Positions 50,493-60,390 of a stretch of 64,000 nt of DNA are shown piece after piece; within the stretch, counting starts at the first letter, position 1; each line of letters starts with the position of its first letter. A program made the translations under genes and the position numbers. Below the pieces are notes generated by a model that was given only the letters and a program-made list of their open reading frames with translations, searched no databases and was not told the origin of the DNA. Source of the stretch: DB1 sp049323655 (GTDB taxonomy: Bacteria; Desulfobacterota; Desulfobulbia; Desulfobulbales; SURF-16); NCBI GenBank assembly GCA_049323655.1, contig JBMONO010000011.1:1-64000 (forward strand). Direction: 5' to 3'.

Positions 50493-52163
50493 TCAGGGCA
50501 GAGGCAGAGTGAGCAGAAAACAGGCGCCTGTCTGGCTGGTGTCGTCATTATCATCCACTCTGATCTCGCCGCCATGACTTTCCACCAGCTGCCGGACAAT
50601 GGCCAGCCCCAGTCCGGTGCCGTTTTCCCGGGTGGTAAAAAAAGGCTCAAAAATTAAATTTCTGTGTTTCGGATCGATCCCCGGACCACTGTCCTGAATG
50701 CGGATCTCGGTTTTTTCCAGTCCGTTTTCAACGATTTCTTCCGCTGCTATGGTAATGACGCCGCCGTTCTCACCCATGGCGTTTCTGGCGTTTCCCATCA
50801 GGTTAAGAAAGATCTGTTTGATCTGGCGGGCGTCTCCCCAGCACTCAAGATGCTCAGGGATGTGGACTGCCACCTGAAATCGCTCGTCCCACTCCTTGCC
50901 CTGACGAAGCAGATCGATGGTTTCCTCGACGATGCCGGGCAGGGAAATCCAGTTTTTTTCCGGAACAGCCGGTTTGGAAAACTGGAGGAACTCACTGATG
51001 GTTCCCTCAAGGCGATCACATTCCCGGACAATAATCGTCATCAGGCTTTTTGAGGCTGTTCCGGGCGCAAATTCTCCCTCCAGCACCTGGGCTGCCCCGG
51101 AAATGGCGGCCAGTGGATTACGGAATTCATGGGCGATACCAGCGGCCATTTCCCCGATGGCCGCCATTTTTTCCGACTGTCGGACCTGTTCCTCCATCTT
51201 TTTGATCACGCTGAGATCCTGCATTGTGTAAACCCGGCAGTTGGTGCAATCGCCGGGCATGTTGAGCCTGGTCCACGAATAACCCACCGGAATTTTTTCT
51301 CCCCCCTTTTTCTGCAGAGAGGTCATCGGCCGGAGAGAGTCGGTTTTTTCGGTGGTCAGCTCAGGGAAGATGCGATCAAAACTTTTTCCGAGCACCTCCA
51401 TTGCCCCATAGCCGGTGATGACGCCGGCGGAACGGTTGAAGGAGGATATCCGACCATGAGAATCGACGGTGATAATGCCGGTGGCGATATCGTCGAAGAT
51501 CTGTTTGTAGAGCAGGGCCAGGCGGTCAAGGTCGCGGGATGCTCGGGAAAGTTCGGCCTCGGCCCGGTAAAGGCGTTCTGAGAGAAAGGAGCTGAGCAGG
51601 GCGACGAGAAAGAAACTTACCCCCCGGATGGCAAAGAAATGCATAGCCACCCGGATGCTGGTAACCGGTGAGGCACCGCTGCGCAGCAGGGGATCGACAT
51701 GGTTGAGGTATTCGAGCAGGAGTATGGCGCCGTAGCTGCAAGTGGACAGAGCGGCCAGCAGCAGGGCGCCCCGACGAAAGAGAATCATTGCACTGCTGAT
51801 AATGGGCAGAAAATAGAAGACCGTGAAAATGGATTCACTGCCGCCGGTAAAAAAAACAATACAGGTGGTCAGGCCACAGTCAATGATGATCTGCACATAG
51901 GCGAACCGCTGGGCGCAGGGGATGATCTTCAGCAACAGGGCGGAGATGATGGTGAAAAGGTAGGTGACGACAAGAAACCAGATGATGCTGGTGATCGACG
52001 GTAGAACGATGTCATGTTCCTTGCCCTGCAGAAGCAGGGTGAGGCCGAGAAGACTGGTAATGATCACTACCCGCAGAAACAGTACCCAATGCAGCTGGTT
52101 TTTCAGGTGGTAGTCCGTGGTGGCCCTGCTGGTAAAAAGTGTGCGGATTTTTTCGAGTGTCAC
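50493..52163 (-). CDS. pilS: Sensor histidine kinase PilS-like
   Basis: A 556-residue membrane kinase. The N-terminal 200 residues have six hydrophobic helices (MFX-type), followed by a PAS domain (about 215-320) with a CTNC pair. The HisKA box has H345 in MAAGIAHEFRNPLAA, and N, G1 and G2 boxes end in GTGLGLAIV. The start is GTG 52163. It lies 63 nt downstream of pilR on the same strand. In Pseudomonas, PilS has six helices and controls pilin through PilR. The linkage to pilA here is inferred from that model and from the sigma-54 site. Confidence 0.85.
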   Translation of the reverse strand: MTLEKIRTLFTSRATTDYHLKNQLHWVLFLRVVIITSLLGLTLLLQGKEHDIVLPSITSIIWFLVVTYLFTIISALLLKIIPCAQRFAYVQIIIDCGLTTCIVFFTGGSESIFTVFYFLPIISSAMILFRRGALLLAALSTCSYGAILLLEYLNHVDPLLRSGASPVTSIRVAMHFFAIRGVSFFLVALLSSFLSERLYRAEAELSRASRDLDRLALLYKQIFDDIATGIITVDSHGRISSFNRSAGVITGYGAMEVLGKSFDRIFPELTTEKTDSLRPMTSLQKKGGEKIPVGYSWTRLNMPGDCTNCRVYTMQDLSVIKKMEEQVRQSEKMAAIGEMAAGIAHEFRNPLAAISGAAQVLEGEFAPGTASKSLMTIIVRECDRLEGTISEFLQFSKPAVPEKNWISLPGIVEETIDLLRQGKEWDERFQVAVHIPEHLECWGDARQIKQIFLNLMGNARNAMGENGGVITIAAEEIVENGLEKTEIRIQDSGPGIDPKHRNLIFEPFFTTRENGTGLGLAIVRQLVESHGGEIRVDDNDDTSQTGACFLLTLPLP

Positions 52164-52226
52164 GTCAGGCCCCCCGGTTTGCTCGCCGACCTGTCAATTT
52201 TTTTGAAGTTCAACCGGAGGGTGCGC

Positions 52227-53615
52227 TCACTGGATGTCATATTTTTTCACCTTGTAGCGCATGGAACGGAAACTGATCTTCAAGAGATCGGCAGCCTTCA
52301 TCTTCGAGTTTCCCGCCTTTTTCAGGGCAAGCTCGATCATCTTTTTTTCAAAGCGGTTGGTAACCTCCTCCAGGCCGAGATCGTAGAGTTCCTCCTCGCT
52401 GGCCAGGGTGAAGATCGTGTCGGAATGGGCCGGTTGGGCTGGTGGTTCCTGTTTTCGATGAGAGGAAATGGTCAGGCTTTCAGGCAGGATGAGGTTGGAG
52501 GTTGACAGGGCAACCCCCCGTTCAATGATGTTTTCCAGTTCCCGGACATTGCCGGGAAAATCGTAATTCATCAATACCTCCATGGCATAAGAGGAAAGCT
52601 GCTGAACATCTTTTTCAAAAGTTTTCGCGTATTTTTTCAGAAAATAGTCGACCAGCAGGGGGACATCACCTTTGCGTTCCCGCAGGGGCGGCATGCGGAT
52701 GGGAACGACGGCCAGTCTGTAGAAGAGATCCTCGCGGAACCGTTTTTCCAGAATCTCCTGTTCAAGATCGCGATTGGTTGCTGAAATGATCCGGACATTG
52801 ACCTTGATGGTTCGGGTGTCGCCGACCCTTTTGAATTCCCGTTCCTGGAGGACGCGCAGCAGCTTGGTCTGCACCATGGGAGTCAGTTCGCCGATTTCAT
52901 CGAGAAAGACGCTGCCGTTGTTGGCCAGTTCGAACAGGCCGATCTTGTTCGTGTTGGCACCGGTAAACGAACCCTTGACGTGGCCGAACAGCTCGCTTTC
53001 AAACAGACTTTCCGGAATGGCGTTGCAGATGATGGGGACGAAATTGTTGTCCGCCGCCTTGCTTTTGCGGTGAATGGCCTGAGCAACCAGTTCCTTTCCG
53101 GTGCCGGACTCGCCGACGATGAGGACATTGGCATGGGTCGGGGCGATCCGGTCGATCTGATCAAAGATTTTTTTCATCTCCGGGCTCTGGCCGATGATGT
53201 TGGGAAAGTCGGAATGGAGGTCCTGCCGCGCGTCGACCGCCTCGGCCGCACCGCCAGCGTTCCTGATGGCGGAATGGATGATCGATTTGATTTCGTCGAG
53301 CTTGAACGGTTTGGTGATATAGTCATAGGCGCCGTATTTCATGGCCTGAACCGCATCTTCCGGCGAGGCAAAGGCGGTGATCATGACAAAGGGCAGATCG
53401 GGCTGGATCTGTTTGACCTGACCGAGCAGTTCGAGCCCGCCCATTCCCGGCATCCGGATGTCGGAAATGACCAGGTGAATCTCGTTCTCTTCGATAATCT
53501 TCAGCGCCTTTTCGCCGTCCTGGGCGGTTATCGCCTTATATCCTTCTTTTTCAAGAAGGATTTTCAGGAACTCGCGCATGCTGAGTTCGTCATCAACAAC
53601 AAGTATTGTGGGCAT
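52227..53615 (-). CDS. pilR: Sigma-54-dependent response regulator PilR-like
   Basis: A 462-residue NtrC-family activator. The receiver has D52 in VISDIRMPG. The AAA+ domain (about 140-375) has Walker A GESGTGKE (168-175), the sigma-54-contact loop GSFTGA (215-220, Ser in place of the usual Ala), and Walker B GSVFLDEIGELT. The C-terminal Fis-type helix-turn-helix is AADLLKISFRSMRYKVKKY. It lies just upstream of pilS. It is expected to activate the sigma-54 promoter at 32917 upstream of pilA by binding TGTC tracts. Confidence 0.9.
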   Translation of the reverse strand: MPTILVVDDELSMREFLKILLEKEGYKAITAQDGEKALKIIEENEIHLVISDIRMPGMGGLELLGQVKQIQPDLPFVMITAFASPEDAVQAMKYGAYDYITKPFKLDEIKSIIHSAIRNAGGAAEAVDARQDLHSDFPNIIGQSPEMKKIFDQIDRIAPTHANVLIVGESGTGKELVAQAIHRKSKAADNNFVPIICNAIPESLFESELFGHVKGSFTGANTNKIGLFELANNGSVFLDEIGELTPMVQTKLLRVLQEREFKRVGDTRTIKVNVRIISATNRDLEQEILEKRFREDLFYRLAVVPIRMPPLRERKGDVPLLVDYFLKKYAKTFEKDVQQLSSYAMEVLMNYDFPGNVRELENIIERGVALSTSNLILPESLTISSHRKQEPPAQPAHSDTIFTLASEEELYDLGLEEVTNRFEKKMIELALKKAGNSKMKAADLLKISFRSMRYKVKKYDIQ

Positions 53616-53787
53616 GATCGATCAGTGGTAATGTGAATGCTGCTTTGGGTGACAGCAACGGTTTTGTTCCGCTGCGGGTGGCGGACACACGAATCGTCCT
53701 GGCCGATCCATCTCGGATGCGACGGTTGTCCTCAATCGTAGCAGGTTTTCCTCATACTGACAAGCAACAGAATAACCTTCGGAGATC

Positions 53788-53988
53788 ATGGCGAAAAATC
53801 TCATCCTTTTCGGCATTCTGCTTATTATTGCCGGTCTGTTGTGGCCTGTGCTGAGCAAACTGCCCTTGGGCCGGTTGCCCGGCGACATCATCATCCGTCG
53901 GGGCGGCCTAAGCCTCTATCTGCCGCTTGGCACCTCAATCGTTATCAGCATTATTCTCTCGCTGCTCTTCACCATTTTCCGCCGGTAA
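53788..53988 (+). CDS. DUF2905 family small membrane protein
   Basis: A 66-residue protein with two hydrophobic helices (LILFGILLIIAGLLWPVL and SIVISIILSLLFTIF) joined by KLPLGRLPGDIIIRRGG, the DUF2905 signature. It runs convergent to dusB and overlaps the last 54 nt of that gene on the other strand. Function unknown. Confidence 0.82.
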   Translation: MAKNLILFGILLIIAGLLWPVLSKLPLGRLPGDIIIRRGGLSLYLPLGTSIVISIILSLLFTIFRR

Positions 53989-55002
53989 CGAGGCTAAAAG
54001 CTCGGCGATGTGACGGCGTAGCCCGGCAAAGGTCGGGACGGCGTAGATCGAGCTGCGCAGAGTCGCCCCGTTTGCCATCCCTTTGAAGTATTTCCCGGCG
54101 TGATTGCGGACTTTTCCCATGGAGCATTCCTCTCCGGAAAAGCGGGCAATGAGTTCCAGGTGACGGGACAGGGCCTGGAGGCGAAAACGGGGGGAAACGA
54201 TCCTGTCGGTCTCCCTGAAGACCCAGGGCCGGCCAAGAGCGGCTCTGCCGATCATCACCCCGTCGCAGCCGGTTCTGGCCATCATGGCGAGGCCTTCGGT
54301 CCTGGCATGGATGTCGCCGTTGCCGATCACCGGAATCGAGACGCTTTTTTTGACTTGGGCGATCACCTGCCAGTCGACGGTTCCGGAAAAACCGTCACTC
54401 CAGGTCCTGGCATGGATGGTGACCGCGGCGGCGCCCGCCTCTTCCGCCATCCTGGCAAAATCTGGTGCGGTGACGGACTGGTGAGTCCAGCCGGAACGGA
54501 ATTTCACCGTCACCGGTTTCTCGGTGTTCGCCACCACCGCCCGGATGATTTCGCGGGCCACCTCCGGTGTTTTCATGAGGGCGCAGCCTGCCCCTTTTTT
54601 CACCACCTTGCGAACCGGACAGCCCATATTGATGTCGATGCCGTCAATGGCAAGGCCGGCGAGCATGGCCGCAGCCCGGCCCATGACATCAGGCTCCTCG
54701 CCAAAGAGCTGGATGATCACCGGTCTCTCCTCATTCACTGTTTCAAGCATCTCCCATGTTTTATGTTGGTGATAGGTCAGGCCGTGGGCGCTGATCATTT
54801 CCGAGAACACCAGACCCGCCCCGTATTCCCGGCAGAGCAAACGGAAGGGGAGATCGGTGTACCCGGCCAGCGGCGCGAGGATAAAGGGATTGTCGATGGT
54901 GATGTCGCCGATTGTCAGCGGGGTGACCGGCTGGGGGAAGGGCGGCGTGTCGTTTCCCCCCTGGAAAGACGGGCGGCTTGCAGTCGTACTGGGTGTTTTC
55001 AT
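53935..55002 (-). CDS. dusB: tRNA-dihydrouridine synthase (DusB-type)
   Basis: A 355-residue FMN enzyme that reduces uridines in tRNA. FILAPLAGYTDLPFR, the catalytic cysteine in NMGCPVRKV, KFRSGW, HART and the FMN-phosphate motif GVMIGRAALGRPWVF are intact. The N-terminal about 25 residues are a non-conserved, Ser/Thr/Pro-rich extension, so a later start is possible. Its 3' end overlaps the convergent DUF2905 gene by 54 nt. Confidence 0.93.
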   Translation of the reverse strand: MKTPSTTASRPSFQGGNDTPPFPQPVTPLTIGDITIDNPFILAPLAGYTDLPFRLLCREYGAGLVFSEMISAHGLTYHQHKTWEMLETVNEERPVIIQLFGEEPDVMGRAAAMLAGLAIDGIDINMGCPVRKVVKKGAGCALMKTPEVAREIIRAVVANTEKPVTVKFRSGWTHQSVTAPDFARMAEEAGAAAVTIHARTWSDGFSGTVDWQVIAQVKKSVSIPVIGNGDIHARTEGLAMMARTGCDGVMIGRAALGRPWVFRETDRIVSPRFRLQALSRHLELIARFSGEECSMGKVRNHAGKYFKGMANGATLRSSIYAVPTFAGLRRHIAELLASLPAENGEEQRENNADND

Positions 55003-55140
55003 GGATTTTCTGCTGGAGTGTTGCCCCGGAACATAGTAATATGTTCATCCTTGTCCCACCATGTCGGTCAGACAGGGATCTGTTTCCCGCCTGCATCGAT
55101 CACTCAACCAGGAATATGAGCTTAACCGGACGGAGATGTC

Positions 55141-57087
55141 ATGACTTTGCGATTAAACCCGAACAACAAGGAATTGTCCACCACAGAGCTGCAGGCTCTC
55201 GCGGAGATGAGAAAACGGTGCGCCCGCCGCATTCTGCTGTCAACCTCTCTTGCTGCGTCAGGTCATCCCGGCGGCTCTCTTTCCTCGCTTGACCTGCTGC
55301 TCGTCACCTACGGTCTGATGAACCATCGGCCGCAGGAACCGCGCTGGGGCGGGCGTGACCGGGTGGTCATGAGCATCGGCCATATCTCTCCCGGTGTCTA
55401 CAGCGTGCTCTGTGAATACGGCTATTTCAGCGAGGCGGATTTTCTGACCGGTTTCCGGCGGGCCGGCTCCGGCTTTCCCGGCCATGTGGAGAAGATCGTC
55501 CCGGGGGTGGAGTGGGACACGGGTAATCTCGGTCAGGGGCTGTCCACCGCGGTGGGCATGGCCATGGCCATGAAGCTCAAGGGCCAGCCCGGCCGGGTCT
55601 TCGCCTTCATGGGTGACGGCGATCTCCAGAAGGGGCAGGCGGCCGAGGCCATGCGTTTTGCCCATAAATACCAGCTCGACAACCTGATCGGCATCGTCGA
55701 CCGCAACCATCTGCAGATCTGCGGCAGCACCGAGGAGGTAATGCCGAGCGACATCCCCGGCCTTTTCGCCTCCTGCGGCTGGCAGGTTGAGCATCTTGAC
55801 GACGGTCATGACTGCGGCAGGATTTTTTCTGCCCTTGCTCCTCTCTGCCGGGGAGTTGGCGCTGCCCAACGGCCCACCGTCATTATCGCCCGGACCGTTA
55901 TGGGCAAAGGCATCTCCTTTATGGAGAACCTGGCCAAGTACCACGGCTCCCCTCTGAAGGCGGAACAGCTCGACGCCGCCTGCGCCGAACTCGGGGTGGA
56001 AAACGACTTCGTCCAGTGGGCCGAAAAACGCAGACAGCCGGTGTCCACGGCCACCCGCCTGGCCAACACGGTCTGTTATCCGACGATTGCCACCGGCACG
56101 CCGGTGACCTACGCGGCCGGCACCAGGACCGACTGCCGTTCCGCCTATGGCACCGCCCTCCATGATCTGGCCAAGGGCAACAATGTCCCCGGCCAGACGC
56201 CGAAGGTTGTCGGTGTTTCCTGCGACCTGGAGGGCTCGGTGAAGATGGGCGATTTCCGCAAGCACATGCCTGCCGCTTTTCTTGAGACCGGAATCCAGGA
56301 ACATCACGCAGCCACCATGGCCGGGGCCATCAGCCGCGAGGGCATGGCGACCTTTTTCAGCACCTTCGGGGTGTTTGCTGTTTCCGAGGTGTACAATCAG
56401 AACCGGCTCAACGATATCAACCACACCAACGTCAAGGTGGTGGCCACCCACCTCGGCCTCGACGTCGGCGAAGACGGTCCCACCCATCAGGGCATCGATT
56501 ATATCGGCTTGATGCGCAACTATTTCGACTTCCAGGTTTTTCTGCCGGCTGACCCCAACCAGACCGACCGCGTTGTCCGCCATGTCGCCTCATGCCCCGG
56601 CAATTGTTTCGTCGGCATGGGACGTTCCAAGATGGATATGATTCTCGCCGTGGACGGCACTCCGTTTTTCGGGGGAGACTACCAATTCACCCCCGGCCGG
56701 GGCGACTGGGTGCGGCGCGGCGGCCAGGGCACCATCATCTCCTGCGGCAGTCTCAGCAACAATGTCATGGATGCCTGGCGGATGCTGAGCGACGAAGGCA
56801 TCGAGGTATCCGTACTGCTGATGGCCTCCATCATTCCTTTTGACCGGGAGAGCGTGCTGGCAGCGGCACAGGACGGGCCGATTCTCACCGTGGAGGACCA
56901 TCATGTCGATACCGGCCTCGGCGCCATGGTGGCGACCATGCTGGCTGATGAAGGGATGCCCTGCCGTCTGCAGCGGCTCGGGGTAACGCGCTACGGTTCT
57001 TCCGGCAAGCCGGCGGATCTCTATGCCGCCCAAGGGCTTGATGCTGCCGGTATTGCCCAGTCTTTCAAAAAAATGTTGGGAAAATAG
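55141..57087 (+). CDS. tkt: Transketolase
   Basis: A 648-residue thiamine diphosphate enzyme of the pentose phosphate pathway that moves two-carbon units. ASGHPGGSLSSLDLLLVTYG, the TPP motif GDGDLQKGQAAEA with Asn at VDRNHLQI, and HLGLDVGEDGPTHQGIDYIG in the pyrimidine domain are present. It carries both N- and C-terminal halves in one chain. It is isolated between dusB (divergent) and a bidirectional terminator. The longer chains made from split N/C genes in other bacteria are not seen here. Confidence 0.94.
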   Translation: MTLRLNPNNKELSTTELQALAEMRKRCARRILLSTSLAASGHPGGSLSSLDLLLVTYGLMNHRPQEPRWGGRDRVVMSIGHISPGVYSVLCEYGYFSEADFLTGFRRAGSGFPGHVEKIVPGVEWDTGNLGQGLSTAVGMAMAMKLKGQPGRVFAFMGDGDLQKGQAAEAMRFAHKYQLDNLIGIVDRNHLQICGSTEEVMPSDIPGLFASCGWQVEHLDDGHDCGRIFSALAPLCRGVGAAQRPTVIIARTVMGKGISFMENLAKYHGSPLKAEQLDAACAELGVENDFVQWAEKRRQPVSTATRLANTVCYPTIATGTPVTYAAGTRTDCRSAYGTALHDLAKGNNVPGQTPKVVGVSCDLEGSVKMGDFRKHMPAAFLETGIQEHHAATMAGAISREGMATFFSTFGVFAVSEVYNQNRLNDINHTNVKVVATHLGLDVGEDGPTHQGIDYIGLMRNYFDFQVFLPADPNQTDRVVRHVASCPGNCFVGMGRSKMDMILAVDGTPFFGGDYQFTPGRGDWVRRGGQGTIISCGSLSNNVMDAWRMLSDEGIEVSVLLMASIIPFDRESVLAAAQDGPILTVEDHHVDTGLGAMVATMLADEGMPCRLQRLGVTRYGSSGKPADLYAAQGLDAAGIAQSFKKMLGK

Positions 57088-57129
57088 GGAAGCACACCTC
57101 GCGAAGATTGTCGGATAAGACCAAAAAAA

Positions 57130-57168
57130 ACGCCGGATCATTTTTTATCAATGGTCCGGCGTCTTTTT
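57130..57168. terminator. Bidirectional terminator between tkt and lptE
   Basis: ACGCCGGA (57130-57137) pairs with TCCGGCGT (57155-57162). On the plus strand CTTTTT follows; on the minus strand eight T residues follow. It ends both the tkt and the lptE transcripts. Confidence 0.85.
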
Positions 57169-57175
57169 GGGGTCA

Positions 57176-57802
57176 TCATTGACCGGATTGTCCGGTCTGG
57201 GACGTTGCCGGAGGATCGGCCGGTTGCTCGGCCATTTTTGTCTGGGGGTGGGAGAAGCGATAAAAGAGCTGCACATACATGTCTTCCGCGATGTGCTCGG
57301 CAATTTCCCGCAGCGCCTCCCGTTTCTGCATCTCGGTGGTTGCCGCATCCCCGCTGGCCGGAAAGGATTCGTGCCAGCGCTGTTCCTTTTTTCGCAGAAC
57401 TATCGTCCCATTTTCCCGTTCCTGCAGGGAAAAACTGAAGACGACCTGGGCCCGAAGCTCCACCGCCCTGTCCCAGGTGCCATAGGAGAGCCCCGGAAAA
57501 TCAAGAGAATCAACGGTGCCGGTCAGGATGTAGTCTGCCTGTTCCCTGCTGCTTGCCAGAGTGAAATGGGGTGATTTTTTCAGCCAGCGAAAAAGGGCCT
57601 GGGTGATTTCCGTCTGATAACCCAGTTCGCTGGTCTGGTTGCCCCACATCTCAACAGAGAGGGCAACCGCCTTGTTGTTGAAATCTTCACCTGCCTCGAC
57701 CTTGCCGGCATAGGGATGTGAGTAGCCGCACCCGGAGAGGGAAAGAGCGGCAAGAAACATCAGGCCGATGACTGTAAGACGTGTGCTGTTCCGGCAACGC
57801 AT
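57176..57802 (-). CDS. lptE: LPS assembly lipoprotein LptE
   Basis: A 208-residue outer-membrane lipoprotein. The lipobox is LSGC with C25 after a hydrophobic signal. The mature part (GYQTEITQALFRWLKKSPHFTL, DYILTGTVDSLDF) fits the LptE/RlpB family, which plugs the LptD barrel. It follows leuS after 13 nt, the usual leuS-lptE order. A Pro/Gln-rich tail closes the protein. Confidence 0.85.
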   Translation of the reverse strand: MRCRNSTRLTVIGLMFLAALSLSGCGYSHPYAGKVEAGEDFNNKAVALSVEMWGNQTSELGYQTEITQALFRWLKKSPHFTLASSREQADYILTGTVDSLDFPGLSYGTWDRAVELRAQVVFSFSLQERENGTIVLRKKEQRWHESFPASGDAATTEMQKREALREIAEHIAEDMYVQLFYRFSHPQTKMAEQPADPPATSQTGQSGQ

Positions 57803-57815
57803 AGGTGGCTATCCT

Positions 57816-60299
57816 TCACGAAACAACGATGTTGATCAGCTTGTTGGGTACGATGATGACCTTGCGGATCGTTTTACCATCGATGAATTTTTTTATTTTT
57901 TCATCGGCCAGGGTTTTTTCCCGGACCGTTGCCTCATCAGAGTCTGCAGCAATCTGCAGTTTGCCGCGCATTTTGCCGTTGACCTGCACCCCGATGATCA
58001 CCTCGTCCTGGCGGGCGGCTTCCTGATCGCAGGAGGGCCAGGGCGAGAAGGCAAGTTCGGTTTCGTGGCCGGTGCGCTGCCACAGTTCCTCGCAGAAATG
58101 GGGGACCATCGGCGAGAGGAGAAGAAGAATTGCCTCCACCGCCTCCTTGATAACCACGTTTTCCGGTCGCTCCGTCTTTTCCCCGGTCAGCGCATAAAGG
58201 GTGTTGGTCAGCTCCATCACCGCACTGATGGCGGTGTTGAAGTGGAATTTGTCGTTTATATCGCTGGTCACCTTGTTGATCGTCTGATGGGTCTTGCGGT
58301 GCAGCTCACGACCCGCTCCGCTGAGGTCGGCCGGCACCGTTGCCGCGGTGCGGCAGAGCATGTCGAGATTGTCGGCAATGAAGCGGTACACCCGATTGAG
58401 AAAACGGTACGCCCCCTCAACGCCTTGATCGCTCCACTCCAGATCCCGCTCCGGCGGGGCGGCAAACAGACTGAAGAGGCGGACGGTGTCGGCTCCGTAT
58501 TTTTTGATCAGGGCATCGGGATCAACGACATTGCCCTTTGATTTGGACATTTTAGTACCATCTTTGATGACCATGCCCTGGGTCAGCAGGTTGGTGAAGG
58601 GCTCATCGATGCCGAGATAGCCGAGGTCACGAAGAATCTTCGTGAAAAACCGGGCATAGAGAAGATGCAGGATGGCGTGTTCGACCCCACCGATATACTG
58701 ATCAACCGGCAACCAGTAATCGACTGCTTCCCGTCGCAATGGTCCGGTGACATGATCCGGGCAGGCGTAACGGGCGTAATACCAGGAGGACTCGACAAAG
58801 GTGTCCATGGTGTCGGTTTCCCGTCGGGCCGGGCCGCCGCAGCGTGGACAGGAAGTTCGGTAAAAGCTCTCCAGGTCATGGAGTGGGGATTTTCCGGATT
58901 TTTCGATAACCACATCGGCCGGTAAGGTAACGGGCAGATCCTTTTCCGGCACCGGTTGCACCCCGCACTGCCGGCAGTGAATCATCGGGATCGGCGCTCC
59001 CCAGTAACGCTGGCGTGAGATGCCCCAGTCGCGCAGCCGGTAGGTGACCCGTGGCCTGCCGAATTTTTTTTCCAGGCTCGCCTCGGTGATTTTTTCTTTG
59101 GCCGCGGCGGCAGAAAGTCCGGTGAAAGGCCCGGAATGGACGAGAAAGCCCGGTCCTTCATAGGCCTGCTGCATGGTTTCGGGGATGAGCTCATCTGCTT
59201 CCGGCTGAACAACGACCTGGATCGGCAGCCCGTACTGGCGGGCGAACTCGAAATCGCGCTGGTCATGGGCCGGTACCGCCATGACCGCGCCGGTACCGTA
59301 CTCGGCGAGCACGAAGTTGGCGGCATAGATCGGTAGCCTGTCCCCGTTGAAGGGGTTGCGGGCATAGAGGCCGGTAAAGACTCCTTCCTTGGCCAGCTCA
59401 TCCTCCGGATTCTGTCGTTGCCTGGCAATGCGGGTTCTGGCGGCAAAGGCGGCGACCTGCTCTTCCTGTTCCGTGCCCTGCACCAGTTCCTGCAAAAGGG
59501 GATGGTCAGGGGCAATGGACATGAAGGTCGCACCAAAGATGGTGTCAGGTCGGGTGGTGAAGATGGTCAGCGTTTTTTCCGACCCTTCGATGGGAAAATC
59601 GATCTCAGCTCCGGTGCTCTTGCCGATCCAGTTGCGCTGCATGGTCAGCACCTTCTCCGGCCAGCCCGGTAGTCGGTCGCAATCTGCAAGCAGCTCTTCT
59701 GCGTAATCGGTGATTTTGAAAAACCAGCCGTTCATCTCCCGCGGCAGGACACTCTCGTCGCAGCGCCAGCAACAGCCGTCAATGACCTGCTCGTTGGCCA
59801 GCACGGTCTGGCACTTTTCACACCAATTGACGGTGGTCACCTTGGGATAAACCAGCCCTTTTTCATAGAGCTGGATGAAAAAGAGTTGTTCCCAGCGGTA
59901 ATAGTCAGGGGAACAGGTCGCCAACTCGCGATCCCAGTCGTAACTGAGTCCCATGCTGCGCAACTGGTTACGCATGTATTCAATGTTCTCGTAAGTCCAG
60001 CGGGCCGGATGGGTATTATGTTTGATCGCCGCGTTCTCGGCCGGCAGACCGAAGGCGTCCCATCCCATCGGATGGAGGACATTATACCCCTGCATGCGTT
60101 TAAAGCGGGCCACCACGTCGCCGATGGTGTAATTGCGGACATGGCCCATATGGATGCGGCCGGAAGGATAGGGAAACATCTCCAGGAGATAATATTTCTT
60201 CCTGCCGATCTCTTCACTGACTTGAAATGTTTTTTCGGTCAGCCATTTTTGCTGCCATTTCGCCTCGATGGCGGCAAAGTCATAAATGGTCGTGTTCAT
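57816..60299 (-). CDS. leuS: Leucyl-tRNA synthetase
   Basis: An 827-residue class I synthetase. The HIGH variant HMGH is at 50-53 (PSGRIHMGHVRN), KMSKS is in GTKMSKSKGNV, and the editing domain lies between. The start at 60299 matches the family. It is followed by lptE. The upstream frame stays open but has no synthetase similarity. Confidence 0.96.
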   Translation of the reverse strand: MNTTIYDFAAIEAKWQQKWLTEKTFQVSEEIGRKKYYLLEMFPYPSGRIHMGHVRNYTIGDVVARFKRMQGYNVLHPMGWDAFGLPAENAAIKHNTHPARWTYENIEYMRNQLRSMGLSYDWDRELATCSPDYYRWEQLFFIQLYEKGLVYPKVTTVNWCEKCQTVLANEQVIDGCCWRCDESVLPREMNGWFFKITDYAEELLADCDRLPGWPEKVLTMQRNWIGKSTGAEIDFPIEGSEKTLTIFTTRPDTIFGATFMSIAPDHPLLQELVQGTEQEEQVAAFAARTRIARQRQNPEDELAKEGVFTGLYARNPFNGDRLPIYAANFVLAEYGTGAVMAVPAHDQRDFEFARQYGLPIQVVVQPEADELIPETMQQAYEGPGFLVHSGPFTGLSAAAAKEKITEASLEKKFGRPRVTYRLRDWGISRQRYWGAPIPMIHCRQCGVQPVPEKDLPVTLPADVVIEKSGKSPLHDLESFYRTSCPRCGGPARRETDTMDTFVESSWYYARYACPDHVTGPLRREAVDYWLPVDQYIGGVEHAILHLLYARFFTKILRDLGYLGIDEPFTNLLTQGMVIKDGTKMSKSKGNVVDPDALIKKYGADTVRLFSLFAAPPERDLEWSDQGVEGAYRFLNRVYRFIADNLDMLCRTAATVPADLSGAGRELHRKTHQTINKVTSDINDKFHFNTAISAVMELTNTLYALTGEKTERPENVVIKEAVEAILLLLSPMVPHFCEELWQRTGHETELAFSPWPSCDQEAARQDEVIIGVQVNGKMRGKLQIAADSDEATVREKTLADEKIKKFIDGKTIRKVIIVPNKLINIVVS

Positions 60300-60390
60300 A
60301 AAGTGTACTGTCAGGGATGGAGTTGTCTGGGTTAATAATGCCGCTGTCGAATCGCCCCAAGACGAAGCAAAACCGGAGGCAGTCTGTTTG

